From Prolixibacteraceae bacterium (GTDB lineage: Bacteria > Bacteroidota > Bacteroidia > Bacteroidales > Prolixibacteraceae), in the NCBI GenBank assembly GCA_019459485.1, contig JAIBEZ010000032.1:1-64000 (forward strand): a stretch of 64,000 nt of DNA, given 5' to 3'. Below the pieces are notes generated by a model. The model made no database searches. It was given only the letters and a program-made list of their open reading frames with translations, and had not been told where the DNA came from. Within the stretch, counting starts at the first letter, position 1. The number at the start of each line of letters is the position of its first letter. The translations under genes were made by a program, and so were the position numbers. Shown here one piece after another: positions 19,558 to 30,283 of the stretch.

Positions 19558-19591
19558 AAAAAGGAAAAGGAATGAATCCCTTCCCCTTTTT
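19558..19591 (-). terminator. Rho-independent terminator or attenuator after susD
   Basis: An A-rich/G-rich arm (19558-19570) pairs with a complementary CCTTCCCCTTTTT arm (19579-19591) with two mismatches. Read on the - strand it lies just after the SusD stop and before the sulfatase gene. Such an element would reduce enzyme expression relative to the binding proteins, a known pattern in susCD operons. Confidence 0.6.
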
Positions 19592-19612
19592 AAGAAATAT
19601 TTTTGGTAGTTA

Positions 19613-21439
19613 TTAGTATCCCGGATTATTTGATAAGGATGGAGAAGAACGGTCAATTTCGGTCTGAGGAATTGGACGGACCAAATGTTTTTCTGCCATA
19701 GCTCCCTTGGCTTTTGTCCAGAAATTGTATTTTTTGGTACGTTCGATCAGTTTTCCCGTTCTTTTCAAATCCCACCAGCGATTGAACTCGCCCAACAATT
19801 CACGGGCACTCTCGTCCAATATTAAATCTACTGAAATGTTTGCCGGAGTTGCACGGTAGGATTCAGTTTCCATAGATGCAAGGTTTTCAGGAAATTTTGC
19901 CCGTAATGGATCAACGCCAACCCCGACAGCACGGTCGAGTACTTTGTTGTAATACACATCGGCACCGCCCAAAGCACCACCGGTTGCCCCTTTTACAATG
20001 GCTTCGGCTGCAATCAGGTAAGCCTCAGCAGAGCGGAACAGTGCGAAGTCAAAAGTGCCATAACCATCACCATTCGGAATATTGGGTTGCCAGAACTTCC
20101 ACATGGTTGGAATCGGCGCAGTAAGACGTGATACCTGAACTCCGGTTATTTGCTGGTCCAGGTTCATTACTGCGTATTTTTTCGTTCCGCCTTCGTCAAT
20201 TCCTTTTGCAGCACCGGTTGCGGGTTGGTTCCATGGTGTCCAGTAAGCAACAGTATCTCCCACGCCATAACTCACTTTAAGGTTGGCATCGGTGAAACTG
20301 TAGGCATAGTTCGACACCGCTTTCAGGGCGTAAATTACATCCAGAAAGTTGTGCGTATATCGGCTGTCTTTTTGAGGATCGAAAAGCCGGTAAGCTGCAG
20401 GCGAAGGTACATTTTGAACCTTGTGACGGTTGTAGTCTGGTGTTCTGCCAGCTGCACCTACAAGTTCAGTATTTCCGGGGAATATTGAATGGTAATAGTT
20501 CCCGGGCTCTCTGGTAGTGGGTCCTCCGGGTGCAATTTCCATCGCGTTGGTAAGTACATCGCTGTTGTATTGAATTGCAAACACGACTTCAGAGTTACGG
20601 TCATTTTGTGCTCCTGTGTATTGTTTCAACGGGTTTGTTTCACGTTTTGGGAAAAGTGTGTTGTATTTTGGAACCAGCGGGTAGGCCGCAATCACTTTGT
20701 CGGCCCAGGTAAGTGCAGTCTTAAAATCGGCTGCTGTACCGCCAAGCGAATTGTTGAAATTCCAGCCACGGGTAAGGTAAACTTTAGACAAAAGGAATTG
20801 TGCAGCGCCTTTGGTTACACGTCCGTAATCGGTGGCGGTTACCGGCAGTGCAGCTTCGGCTTCGGTCAGGTCTTTAATAATCTGCGCATAAACTTCTGCT
20901 GAAGGAACCCTCATTACTTCGTTGTTAGCCGCAACGGTTTCAGTAAGTGGCATGGGTACATCGCCCCATGTTTGCACTAAATAGAAGTAGCTCAAAGCAC
21001 GTAGGAATTTGGCTTCTGACATCCGCGCAGCCTTTTTTGCAGGATCGGCATAAGTGATGGCTTCACCACGCTCAATCGCTGAATTGGTGCGGCCGATCTC
21101 GCGGTAAAGGATGTCCCAAAAGGCAGAAACTTCACTCGATGCTGATGTTAAATTGACGTTATATGTATCTAAAGCAGGTCCGTCACCAAGTGATTTTGAG
21201 TCCCAGGAGCTAGCTTGGAATAGGTCTGTTCCCGGTAAGGCAAGCGGATGGTTAAGTATGAAATCGCGTAAAAGCGGATAGCAAGATTTCACCAAATCCT
21301 CGTAACCTGCTTCTGTTGTTATATAAGAATTGGCAGTTATATTGGAGACTGATTCCTCTTTCAGGAAATCCTGACATCCTGTACCCAAAAATACCAGAAG
21401 AGCAGACAGGATGAAATTCCGTATTTTATATTTTTTCAT
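19613..21439 (-). CDS. SusD/RagB-family surface glycan-binding lipoprotein
   Basis: The 608-residue product has a lipoprotein signal ending in GTGC (Cys22) followed by QDFLKEESVSNITANSYITT, the typical mature start of SusD proteins. Helical TPR-like segments (EAKFLRALSYFYLVQTWGDVPM) and the C-terminal RELLGEFNRWWDLKRTGKL and HLVRPIPQTEIDRSS motifs confirm RagB/SusD. It caps the SusC barrel at the cell surface and delivers oligosaccharides. The gene follows susC by 33 bp. Confidence 0.95.
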   Translation of the reverse strand: MKKYKIRNFILSALLVFLGTGCQDFLKEESVSNITANSYITTEAGYEDLVKSCYPLLRDFILNHPLALPGTDLFQASSWDSKSLGDGPALDTYNVNLTSASSEVSAFWDILYREIGRTNSAIERGEAITYADPAKKAARMSEAKFLRALSYFYLVQTWGDVPMPLTETVAANNEVMRVPSAEVYAQIIKDLTEAEAALPVTATDYGRVTKGAAQFLLSKVYLTRGWNFNNSLGGTAADFKTALTWADKVIAAYPLVPKYNTLFPKRETNPLKQYTGAQNDRNSEVVFAIQYNSDVLTNAMEIAPGGPTTREPGNYYHSIFPGNTELVGAAGRTPDYNRHKVQNVPSPAAYRLFDPQKDSRYTHNFLDVIYALKAVSNYAYSFTDANLKVSYGVGDTVAYWTPWNQPATGAAKGIDEGGTKKYAVMNLDQQITGVQVSRLTAPIPTMWKFWQPNIPNGDGYGTFDFALFRSAEAYLIAAEAIVKGATGGALGGADVYYNKVLDRAVGVGVDPLRAKFPENLASMETESYRATPANISVDLILDESARELLGEFNRWWDLKRTGKLIERTKKYNFWTKAKGAMAEKHLVRPIPQTEIDRSSPSLSNNPGY

Positions 21440-21472
21440 TGTATTTTGTATTTTTTTATTGAATAATTAAAT

Positions 21473-24400
21473 TTAGAAGGAAGCGCTTATTCCAATAGAA
21501 TAAACGGCATTAGGAACATCATCCTGATAAGTTCCTGAATTGAATTCAGGATCCATCCAAATATTTTTTTCTTTCGTGTAAACAAATGGATTGTTAGCCT
21601 GTACATAGAATCTCAAGTTGCTGAATTTAATTTTTTCAAGCGCTGAATTCGGTAGATTGTAACCCAGGGTGGCATTTGAAAGCCTCCAGAAATCAGCATT
21701 TTTGTACTGAATTGCTTCACGGTATAGATTGCCTTGCCATACCCCGAAATAATCATTGGTAGGGTTGGTTTCAGTCCAATAGTTCAGGGTTGTAACGGTT
21801 ACTTCCCAATTCACCCATTGTTCCCTGCAACAGTGAGTTGCGGAACTGAACACCCTGACGGGTATATACAAAGAATGAGAAATCCCAGTTTTTATATTTG
21901 AAGGTATTGCTGATACCTGCCATCCACTTTGGCAATTCATTGCCAAGAACAACACGGTCATCGATGTCGGCGGAAGAGGATATCTTACCATCTTTGTTTT
22001 GGTCAACTACTTTTACTGAACCGGGCACCTGGCCGTATTTTGCAGCTTCATCTTTTTCATCCAATTGCCATATTCCATCAAATTCGTAATAGAAATTTGA
22101 TCTTAACGACTCGCCCACAAACAGTTTATTGGCTTTGTCTTCGGTAACAGTACCGCCGTATAGTTCCAGAATTTCATTGTGGTTGGTAGAGAAGTTCAGG
22201 TTGGTGCTCCATCTGAAATTTTCTTTCTGAATGTTTACTGAATTAAGCGTAAATTCAAAGCCACGGTTTTGTATTTTGCCCACATTGGCAGTTACAGTTC
22301 CAAATCCGAGGGAAGTTGGTATCGCAACATTCTGGATAAGGTCGTTGGTTGTTTTGTCATAAAATTCAAGATCTACCATTATCCTGTTTTTCAGAAAGCC
22401 CATGTTTAAACCGAGATTGATTTCAGAACTGTTTTCCCATTTTAAATTGGTATTTCCAATGTTATTCGGGGCGTAACCATAGGCCGCAGAACCATTAAAA
22501 TCATACGCTGTATTTCTTAGGAAAGCCTGAGTACTGTATGGTGCAACAACATCGTTTCCAACTTCTCCATAGCTTAAACGCACTTTCAAATCAGAGAAAA
22601 GGTCCAAACTTTTAATGAATTCCTCTTCTCCAGCCCGCCAGGCACCGGCAACTGATGGGAAAAAAGCCCATTTGTTACCTTCCGCAAGCACCGATGATCC
22701 GTCGTAGCGTCCGGTTACGGTTAATAAGTATTTTTCATTATAACTATAATTTAAACGCCCCATAAAGGATAAAATCGAACGTTCTTTCAAATTGCTGGCT
22801 ACTCCATTGATCAAAGCTGCTGTATTTACAGCGTAAAAGCTGGAGTTGTAAGCCAGGTTTTCAACTTTAATTTCTGACAATTCGAATCTTTCCTGAAGGG
22901 CGCTCTGTGCAGCTGTAAGATTTAAATTGTGTGCCCCTGATGTGAGTTTATAGTTTAGAATATTGTCCCAGGTATAAGAGCTGTTTAAATTGGTTTGATA
23001 GGCAGCGCTTGCCAATTTGTTGAGCCTGCTTTTTGTGTCCGGTCCGCGGTATTCGCCCCTTCGGCTATTGAATACTGATGCAGACATAGACGATTTGAAA
23101 GTCAATCCTTTGACCGGTTCCAATTCGATGTAACCATTGCCCAAAAAGTTTGAAACACGGGTTTCATCATCAAAACTATCGTCCTGCACTTCTAAAATCG
23201 GGTTCTGAACCTGGTCATCTTTGATTCCCATCCAGTATGCATAACCGTTTAAATTCCTGTCATTCGTTTCGGTCGGATTCGACAATTCATCGTAATAAAT
23301 TGATCCTGTCGGACGTGCCCGGTAAGCGCTACGCAAAGTTTCCATTGCTCCCAGATTCAGCACACTGAAAGTGTAATAGGTCGTAAAACCAACCTTCACC
23401 ACATTGTTAAGTTTGCTGTCAATGCTTCCTTTCAGGTTAAAGCGTTGATAACCTGTATTGAGCAGGTTTCCTTTTTCGCTCAAATAACCAGTTGAGAAAT
23501 AATGGGTTGTATTTTCATTTCCTCCTGAAAGGGCAACCACATGGCTGGTTTGAGCGGAAGGATCGGTCACCTCGTCCACCCAGTTTACTGATCTGCCAGC
23601 GTCAACATTTTCCTGTTGGGCTGTTGTCCAGATGATTTGGGCATTCGGATTTTCGGCTTTCACCACATCGTTGTAGGCACGATAAAACTCCTGTGCGGTC
23701 ATCAGATCAGGCAGACTGGTCGGAACTTTTATACCTGCATATCCTTCGTAGGTAACTTTTGTTTTTCCTTTTACCCCTTTTTTTGTGGTAATAATTATTA
23801 CACCGTTTGCACCGCGTGCACCATATATGGCAGCCGAAGATGCATCTTTTAAAACGTCCATGGTTTCAATGTCGCTTGGATTCAGTGTATTTAGTTTTCC
23901 ACCCATCACCCCGTCAATTACAACCAAAGGTTCGCTGCTAAAGCTGATGGACGATACACCGCGTATATCAATCGTATAATCCGATCCCGGACGTGAGTTG
24001 ACTTTTTTTACGTTTACCCCCGAAACTTGACCCTGAAGGGCTTTGGCCGGTTGAACCGGGTTGGAACGAACGATACTTTCGGCTTTCACCGATCCGACTG
24101 ATCCTGTCAAATCTCTTTTCTTTGCCGTGCCGTAACCAATGGCAACAACTTCATCAATGCCAATTGATTCTTCTTCTAACTCGATATTGAAAGTAGTTTT
24201 ACCGGCAATTGCAACTTCCTGTGATTTCATTCCCACAAACGAAAAAACCAGCGTTTTGGCATCGGCAGGAAGGTTTAACTGGAAATTTCCGTTGTTGTCG
24301 GTAATGGTTCCGCCTGAAGTTCCCTTCACGGCAACCGTTACACCTGTCAAAGCCTCGCCGGAAGTGCCGGTAACTTTTCCGGAAATTTTACTTTGTTGGA

Positions 24401-24794
24401 CCGACAACCGGTTGAGGCCGGATACATTGTCGGAATTGGTGAGAACAATCTGACGATCGGAGATGGTGTATTTGATATCAGTACTCTTCAGCAACGAATT
24501 CAGAACATCTTCAATTTTGGCGCTTTTTACATCCAGGTCAACATTTTGTTTGGTGTTGACAAAATCCTGGTTGTACAGAAAATAAAATTCACTTTTATTC
24601 TCAATCTCGTTCAAAACACTTTCCAAACTGGTCTGGTTAAATTTTAGTGTTAATCGTGTTTGCTGCGAGTAACTGTCAACAGCAAGTACCTGAATGATAC
24701 TCAGAAAAAAGAAAAATAAACTCCATCTCATCATGGCCAAACATTTTTTAAGGGCATAGCTATCGCTAACCCAAGGTTCTCGATTTTTTTTCAT
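21473..24794 (-). CDS. SusC/RagA-type TonB-dependent receptor, frameshifted near its 3' end
   Basis: The protein has an N-terminal STN signalling domain (about 50-125), a carboxypeptidase-regulatory-like domain (about 140-220), a plug with SVGSVKAESI and GARGANGVIIITTKKG, and a TonB-dependent barrel. The STN domain fits its role as input to the adjacent FecR/ECF pair. The upstream frame stops at 21771 after NRYNPELLD, while the expected continuation LNYWTETNPTNDYF to the terminal SIGISASF is in the next frame down to 21473. Removing one base in the GGG run at 21787-21789 (CCC in the gene) gives RYNLNYWTETNP and a normal protein of about 1106 residues. This is either a real single-base mutation or a sequencing error. 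Confidence 0.9.
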
Positions 24795-24934
24795 AGTTTT
24801 ACATTTGTAGTGTTAATTAAAATTTTACCGTTTTTTGTTCGCTACATTTACTGGTCAGGGAAGTACTCGCAATACTTTCCTGATTTTTTTTCTGCAATCA
24901 GACCCGATAAATCGTGTCTCTCCAATGTTTTAAT

Positions 24935-25975
24935 TTATATTTTTCGTTTAATCGTAATTATTCGCTTCTTGAAAACGCCGTCTTCGCCCATTTCCCTTTT
25001 TTTGAAAGAATAGCTGATCGGCGCCGTAAGTGAAATCAAACGTATCACTTCTTCTATTTGTTCTTCCTGAAAAGTGGCCCTGTACCTGAATTTCGAAATT
25101 TCAGGGTCGGTAATTACAAACTCTACATTGTACCATCGGCCAATCCGTTTCAAAACTTCCGAAAGTGGTTCGTTCCTGAAAACGAGCAATCCGTCTTTCC
25201 ATGAACTAAACTGCCCGGCATTTACGGTTTGTATCGTGCCTGATTGTGTGTCTCTATTGTAAGTGAATTTTTCGTCCGGTTTCATATCTACAGTGAAAAG
25301 ACCATTGTATCCGTTTACTTTCACTTTGCCTTCCTGTAGAACCACTTCTGTCACCTTTTCTTCAGGAAAAGCTGCCACGTTAAATTTGGTTCCCAAAACC
25401 TGGACATCAAGATGAGGTGTTCCCACTATAAATTGACTTTTTTCATCATGAGCGACTTCAAACCAGGCTTCACCTATAAGCTGAACAGTACGTTTTTGCT
25501 GAAAGTCTGTTTTGTATTTAAGTATTGACCCACTATTCAGCCAACCCTGCGATCCGTCAGGTAACTGGAAATGGGTTCGGGCGCCATGAGGTGAAACGAT
25601 CTCGACCAAAGAGGAAATTTCATAAGATGTAACTTTTTGGAACGTCGAATAGACGGAATAGACAGAATAGAGTATTAGCGGAAGAAGCAGAATTGCAGCT
25701 GCCCGAGTATAAAATTTCTGTATTTTTTTTCTGAAGTTAACTACAGGCCGCTCTTTGGCAATTTTTTGTTTGAGTTGGTTAAGTACCGAAGTCAGGTCTT
25801 TTGGGTTTCCTGAGAAATCTTCGGAAAACTCGTGCCAATGTTGCTGAATGGCAATTTTTAAATCGGCCTCGCTGCTTTTGTCTTCAAACCAGCGGCTTAC
25901 CAGTTTGAAATCCTTCAAGGAATATTTCCCTAGGACGAATTTCCGGAGAATTTTATAGTCAATCGGTTCTTTCAT
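24935..25975 (-). CDS. FecR-type anti-sigma factor
   Basis: The product is about 346 residues: an N-terminal cytoplasmic segment (ILRKFVLGKYSLKDFKLVSRWF), one membrane helix (about 85-105, AAAILLLPLILYSVYSVYS), a periplasmic FecR domain (HGARTHFQLPDGSQGWLNSGS) and a C-terminal DUF4974/STN-interacting domain (RYRATFQEEQIEEVIRLISLT). It would hold the ECF sigma factor inactive until the SusC STN domain signals ligand. A longer frame starts with GTG at 25990; I use the ATG at 25975 because it is the stronger start. The sigma gene ends 86 bp upstream. Confidence 0.9.
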   Translation of the reverse strand: MKEPIDYKILRKFVLGKYSLKDFKLVSRWFEDKSSEADLKIAIQQHWHEFSEDFSGNPKDLTSVLNQLKQKIAKERPVVNFRKKIQKFYTRAAAILLLPLILYSVYSVYSTFQKVTSYEISSLVEIVSPHGARTHFQLPDGSQGWLNSGSILKYKTDFQQKRTVQLIGEAWFEVAHDEKSQFIVGTPHLDVQVLGTKFNVAAFPEEKVTEVVLQEGKVKVNGYNGLFTVDMKPDEKFTYNRDTQSGTIQTVNAGQFSSWKDGLLVFRNEPLSEVLKRIGRWYNVEFVITDPEISKFRYRATFQEEQIEEVIRLISLTAPISYSFKKREMGEDGVFKKRIITIKRKI

Positions 25976-26061
25976 GTTTTTACGAAACACAATTTTATTG
26001 CTGAATTGTGATCGTTATATCCTGAATTGTGAAAAACCCCTATCCGAAAATTGATTTTTTT

Positions 26062-26652
26062 TTATTCCAGAAAAACGTAAAAGAAAAGTAAGCCTGAGAT
26101 CCGGTCGTTGCCGAATTCTTTTTTTAGAAAATTCATGGCTTCTGTAATCTGATTTTCAACAGTTTTGGGTGATATGCTCATTTCTCTGGCTATGTCTTTC
26201 ACTGACTTCGCTTCTTTTTTCCGTTTCCTGAAAATTTCTTTACGGCGTTCGGGCATTTGTTCGATCAGCGATTCGAGCTTAATTACCAAAGCTTCAAAAT
26301 CAGGATTTGTTTCGATAGCAGGATTTTCGCCCGATAAAGAATCGAGGATCTCGGTTCGGTAGCGTTCATCGCGTGCTTTTTTGTTAAAATGTTTGTGGAT
26401 ATCATTAAATGCAATTGTAAATAAGTAGGATTGGAACGAAGTCTCGTTCCGGAGCTTTTCCCGGTTTTCCCATAATTTCAGAAAGACATCCTGAACAATC
26501 TCTTCCGCTTCGGTTTCCGATTTTAGGTACGACAACGAAAACCGGTACAATTTCTGGCTGTAATTTTCGAACAAACGTTCGAAAGCAAATTGCGATCCGT
26601 TGCGCAATAAGCTGATCAACTGCTGTTCTGTATGAGTTTGTTGGTTTTTCAA
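26062..26652 (-). CDS. ECF RNA polymerase sigma factor (sigma-70 family)
   Basis: The 196-residue protein has region 2 (about 23-62, FENYSQKLYRFSLSYLK then EAEEIVQDVFLKLWENR) and region 4 (about 125-180, MPERRKEIFRKRKKEAKSVKDIAREMSISPKTVENQITEAMNFL). It is predicted to drive the downstream susC-led operon under FecR control. The first codon is TTG at 26652; an in-frame TAA lies three codons upstream and no ATG lies in the conserved N-terminus, so a TTG start is forced. Weak initiation may keep sigma levels low. Confidence 0.92.
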   Translation of the reverse strand: MKNQQTHTEQQLISLLRNGSQFAFERLFENYSQKLYRFSLSYLKSETEAEEIVQDVFLKLWENREKLRNETSFQSYLFTIAFNDIHKHFNKKARDERYRTEILDSLSGENPAIETNPDFEALVIKLESLIEQMPERRKEIFRKRKKEAKSVKDIAREMSISPKTVENQITEAMNFLKKEFGNDRISGLLFFYVFLE

Positions 26653-27219
26653 GAGAGTTTATTGTAAATGTTTGAATCCATCAACTTAGACGATTACAAT
26701 TTGTAAATTGGCTTTACCTGAAAAAAAATGCAATCAAGATCTGAACTGCTTTTAAATTTTAAGTCATATTAAATATAAAATAAAGATTTTCTGTCAGCCC
26801 ATTGCAGGGGCAATTTAAGTCCACCTTCTTAGAGGGTGGATTCTTTAATCCTGCAATCGTACAGGCAAATGTAAGATTTCTACTAATTTTTCATCATTTT
26901 ATGGATAAAATATCAATCTGCTTAACTCTATTGGTTCATAGAAATGAACTTTAGTACATGACAAAAAATATAAATAATTGATAAAAAAATTGTTGCGAGT
27001 ATGCATGTGTAATATTATGATCTTTAATGTCTTGCGAAAGATTACCGCATAACAATTAGAAATTTTCAAGCTGAAAAAGTTTCAGATCCTCGAGCTCCAC
27101 TCAGAATTTAAAAATCCTTCAAAGTCGCTGATTTTGAAGGATTTTTTGTGTTCGATAAATGCAGGAATTTGTTGTTTATTTCGCATCCATTTTTCCAAAT
27201 TGTGTTAATCAACTATCAA
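26653..27219. other. Intergenic region between the two PULs
   Basis: This is 567 bp with no supported gene. It holds a terminator (27111-27145), a small hairpin at 26820-26839 (TCCACC/GGGTGGA) and a possible - strand promoter element CAAATGTA at 26867-26874, which is the complement of the Bacteroidota TAnnTTTG -7 box. That box would serve the ECF sigma gene, but no matching -33 TTG was found, so the promoter call is weak. Confidence 0.5.
27111..27145 (-). terminator. Perfect 13-bp hairpin terminator
   Basis: Arms AAAATCCTTCAAA (27111-27123) and TTTGAAGGATTTT (27133-27145) pair perfectly around a 9-nt loop, with a T tract on the + side and an A/T-rich arm on the other. It lies after the stop of the GH-A enzyme gene on the - strand and could terminate either direction. 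Confidence 0.75.
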
Positions 27220-28938
27220 TTAATCAAAAATCAATATCACATCCATTTTTGATAGTAATTTTTGACTTTCAATCCGAATGCGATTATCAGGCATTACGAT
27301 ATATTTAGATTTCGAATAACTACCTGATTCGCAATTAAAGAGCTTCATTTCTCCTGACTTTTCGGGAGTTTCGCTCATTGTAAATTCGATGCCTGAAGTT
27401 GTTTCAGTTGGATTGTATAAGTAAACAAATTTTGTGTTTCCGCTTTGAACACCGTATGTTTTCCATTCCTCCTGAACAACATTGACTTCAATCGATTTAA
27501 ATTGACCATCACCGGCCTTTAGCATCAAACGGTTCATTTTGCTAACCTGATTGAAATAGCTGGTCATGCCGCGGTTTTCAAAAAATTCCCACCACCACGA
27601 CATAGGCAGAACAGGTGTTGGATTGAATAATCCATACCATAAAGCCCGTTTAAAATCGCTATCCATCTCATCAGCAATATCGTTAAAGTTTTTACTCCAG
27701 TCCCACTCGAAACCTGATTCGCCGATCACATAGGGTTTGTTGTGTTTCCCTGTATATTCATTAATAGTTGCAGGAATTCCGGCCGTGTTTTTGTAAATGT
27801 GTTTTTGATTGAAGTCAATGTTTTTCAAGTCGTTCATTCCTTCAACATCGCGGTGCGAAATACTTGTTGTTACCATGTGTCCAAAAGGATCGATGCTTTT
27901 CAGAAATGTACTCATTTCATCGTGCCAGGCTGTGATTATTGATGCAGGCAATTGATCTTCAGGTTTTCCATTGTACATGGCATTGTCAATTTCATTAAAA
28001 AACTCCCATGCACCTATTGAGGGGCTATAACCATATCGTGCCACCATCAGGCGAAGTTTGTTTTTGTATTGTTGTTTTGCTTCTATTAGGGTAAAAAATT
28101 CATACGGAGTTTTTGCCGGACCGCCATTGGCTGTATTATAGTTGTTCAGTTCCCAGCCAGTTCCCAAATAACCTGCATGACTTTCGAGTGCCAGCATCAT
28201 GTGAATTCCCAGCGAGTCGCAAAGTTGAACAAGTTGATCCATTCGCTTCATTCCGCTTTCGTTGTATAGTGAAGTGGAATTTTGATACCGGCTGTTGTTT
28301 TTAACAGTCTTCCAATCAACAGGCAGGTTCCAGTAAATCATCCAGGTCCGAAAAAAATTACCACCATTGGCGGCCAATTTTGTCAGCATAAAATCATAAT
28401 TAAAACGTTTTTCTTCATGCAGCGTTTTGAAAAATTTTGAGTCATCCGAGTCTCTCGATTCCCAACAAATGTTTTCACCTATACCACGAAACAATTCACC
28501 ATTGTCGTAGCGAAAAGTCCACAAATTATTGGGACTTAAAAATCCTCTGGCAGAAGTTGCTGCAACATTAAACACAGCATTTGGAGTATTTGAAACCACT
28601 TTTCCGTCTTTCTTCAATACAAACTGATAGGAATAAGTTCCGGTTTCGCGAGCTGTAAAGCGTGCTTTCCAAACTGACTCTCCTGCACTTTTCCCCGATT
28701 CGTAATAGCATGGTAATAAGATCTGTTTCCCGGAAGGCGCAGTGAGATTCATATCTAAAGCAATCTCGTTAAAAGCATATGGATTGTTCCAGGTCGTGTT
28801 TAATACAACTTCCCATTCGGCTTTTTGATATTGACTGACTGATTTACTTATTAAATCAGTTTTCAGAATTTGTGCATCCAGTTTCAATGTGACAAGACAT
28901 AGTAATATAGCAAATCCTATATGGTTCATTGGTTTCAT
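27220..28938 (-). CDS. GH-A clan glycoside hydrolase with N-terminal DUF5060-like domain
   Basis: The 572-residue secreted protein (signal to about residue 22) has an N-terminal beta-sandwich of DUF5060 type (about 35-125, with AEWEVVLNTTWNNPYAFNEI). A TIM barrel of the GH5/clan-A type follows. The acid/base is Glu316 in GAWEFFNEID and the nucleophile is Glu407 in PYVIGESGFEWD. A small C-terminal beta domain ends the protein. Placed in a locus with a GH26 mannanase, it is probably a mannan-active or accessory beta-glycosidase, but the CAZy family is not certain. It follows the GH26 gene by 74 bp. Confidence 0.8.
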   Translation of the reverse strand: MKPMNHIGFAILLCLVTLKLDAQILKTDLISKSVSQYQKAEWEVVLNTTWNNPYAFNEIALDMNLTAPSGKQILLPCYYESGKSAGESVWKARFTARETGTYSYQFVLKKDGKVVSNTPNAVFNVAATSARGFLSPNNLWTFRYDNGELFRGIGENICWESRDSDDSKFFKTLHEEKRFNYDFMLTKLAANGGNFFRTWMIYWNLPVDWKTVKNNSRYQNSTSLYNESGMKRMDQLVQLCDSLGIHMMLALESHAGYLGTGWELNNYNTANGGPAKTPYEFFTLIEAKQQYKNKLRLMVARYGYSPSIGAWEFFNEIDNAMYNGKPEDQLPASIITAWHDEMSTFLKSIDPFGHMVTTSISHRDVEGMNDLKNIDFNQKHIYKNTAGIPATINEYTGKHNKPYVIGESGFEWDWSKNFNDIADEMDSDFKRALWYGLFNPTPVLPMSWWWEFFENRGMTSYFNQVSKMNRLMLKAGDGQFKSIEVNVVQEEWKTYGVQSGNTKFVYLYNPTETTSGIEFTMSETPEKSGEMKLFNCESGSYSKSKYIVMPDNRIRIESQKLLSKMDVILIFD

Positions 28939-29012
28939 GATTATACATTTATATGACGGTATTATACTTGGGGCAGATGGACAAATATGTTCTCATCTAT
29001 CATCGAATCAGC

Positions 29013-30197
29013 TTATTCTACCAATATACCTTCAGCCATTTTATACATATCCGGTAAATCTTTACTGAAGAGGGTATAGGCGCTCTGGTAGAATTTCACG
29101 AAATCGGGGGCGGAGGCATGTCCGGACCATGGACCGTAATAATGATAGCCTGTATGGTTGGGATCGTATTTATTTCTCCACATGACCACCATACTTATCT
29201 TTTTTCCTGCCACAGGCGTATACATTTGTTTGGTCCAATAGTCACTAATTTCAATTCCATCTTTCCGGATACCTTCTATTCCTGTTTCAGTTACCCCGCA
29301 TGGTTTCATTTTGTCTTTCGAAAGTTGAGCCAAATTTTTGATGTTGGTAGTAAATGCATTGGTATTGTTTCCGTGATAACAATCCATGCCAATAAAATCC
29401 ACATAATTGTCACCTGGCCACCGGAACAGGATGTTATCGACAGAACCCGGAGAGTCTAATTGGGGTGATATGGCATAAATAAGATTGTGAACACCTTTCT
29501 GATTTTTTAAATAGTCAATTGTAAACCGCCACAATGAAACAAACTCATTTGCAGTGGTACAGCTCGATCCCCACCATGACCATGTTTGGGTATGTTCGTG
29601 GAAAGGCCTAAAGATGACCGGGATCAGTTTCCCGTTACTGTCTTTCAGATCGAGTACGAAAACAGCCAAATTATCGAGCCATGATTTAAATTTAATATTT
29701 ACATCAGAACCTTCTTCCAGAATCTTCTTTACCACGGTGTTACTGGAATTATCCCAGGAGTCACCACCAGTCAGCGGATTATTTATATGTGCGCAGGCTG
29801 TAATTACTTCACCTCTTGCACGGGCTTCCAGAATTGTTCTTTTCCGGTGCACATTCAGGGTGCTGGTTGTATGGCGCTCATCCATGATTTCAGCAAAATC
29901 CAAGCTGAAAACGGCTGGATAATCCCCGCAAATTTCTTTTACATCTGAGCGACCCTGTTCAGTGCTCCACTCTCTTCCGTAAATCAAATCGTCGTGATGG
30001 CCAAACATAAAGCCTGTAGATTGGATTTTCCAAAGATTAGAATACAATGCTTTGGTTTCATCCGTCGCGTTTTTATCTAAAATTTGCAAAGTAACCGTTT
30101 GTTCTTCAACAGGAGGCGCTACTTCTGTTTTCTCCTTGGAGGAACATGCGTTTAGTAAAAGCGTCAAAAGAATTAATATCGTATTCATTCGTTTCAT
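29013..30197 (-). CDS. GH26 beta-mannanase-type lipoprotein
   Basis: The 394-residue protein has a lipobox LLNAC (Cys18), then a GH26 barrel. The diagnostic RPFHEHTQTWSWWG motif (residues 197-210) supplies the acid/base Glu201, and CGVTETGIEG supplies the nucleophile Glu304. GFMFGHHDDLIYG near residue 62 is also typical. GH26 enzymes cut beta-1,4-mannan, glucomannan or galactomannan; some are exo-mannobiohydrolases. The lipid anchor suggests surface or periplasmic action next to the SusCD complex. Confidence 0.93.
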   Translation of the reverse strand: MKRMNTILILLTLLLNACSSKEKTEVAPPVEEQTVTLQILDKNATDETKALYSNLWKIQSTGFMFGHHDDLIYGREWSTEQGRSDVKEICGDYPAVFSLDFAEIMDERHTTSTLNVHRKRTILEARARGEVITACAHINNPLTGGDSWDNSSNTVVKKILEEGSDVNIKFKSWLDNLAVFVLDLKDSNGKLIPVIFRPFHEHTQTWSWWGSSCTTANEFVSLWRFTIDYLKNQKGVHNLIYAISPQLDSPGSVDNILFRWPGDNYVDFIGMDCYHGNNTNAFTTNIKNLAQLSKDKMKPCGVTETGIEGIRKDGIEISDYWTKQMYTPVAGKKISMVVMWRNKYDPNHTGYHYYGPWSGHASAPDFVKFYQSAYTLFSKDLPDMYKMAEGILVE

Positions 30198-30283
30198 AAT
30201 TAGTAATGTTAAATGTGGGGCAAGATCCTTGCTCTGACAATGACAGCCAGCAGACCAACAAAATCCATATTTCAGGAGAAAAG

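Noticed and set aside
21771-21800. Programmed frameshift in susC
   Set aside because: No slippery heptamer or downstream structure is visible; a single-base mutation or sequencing error in GGG is simpler.
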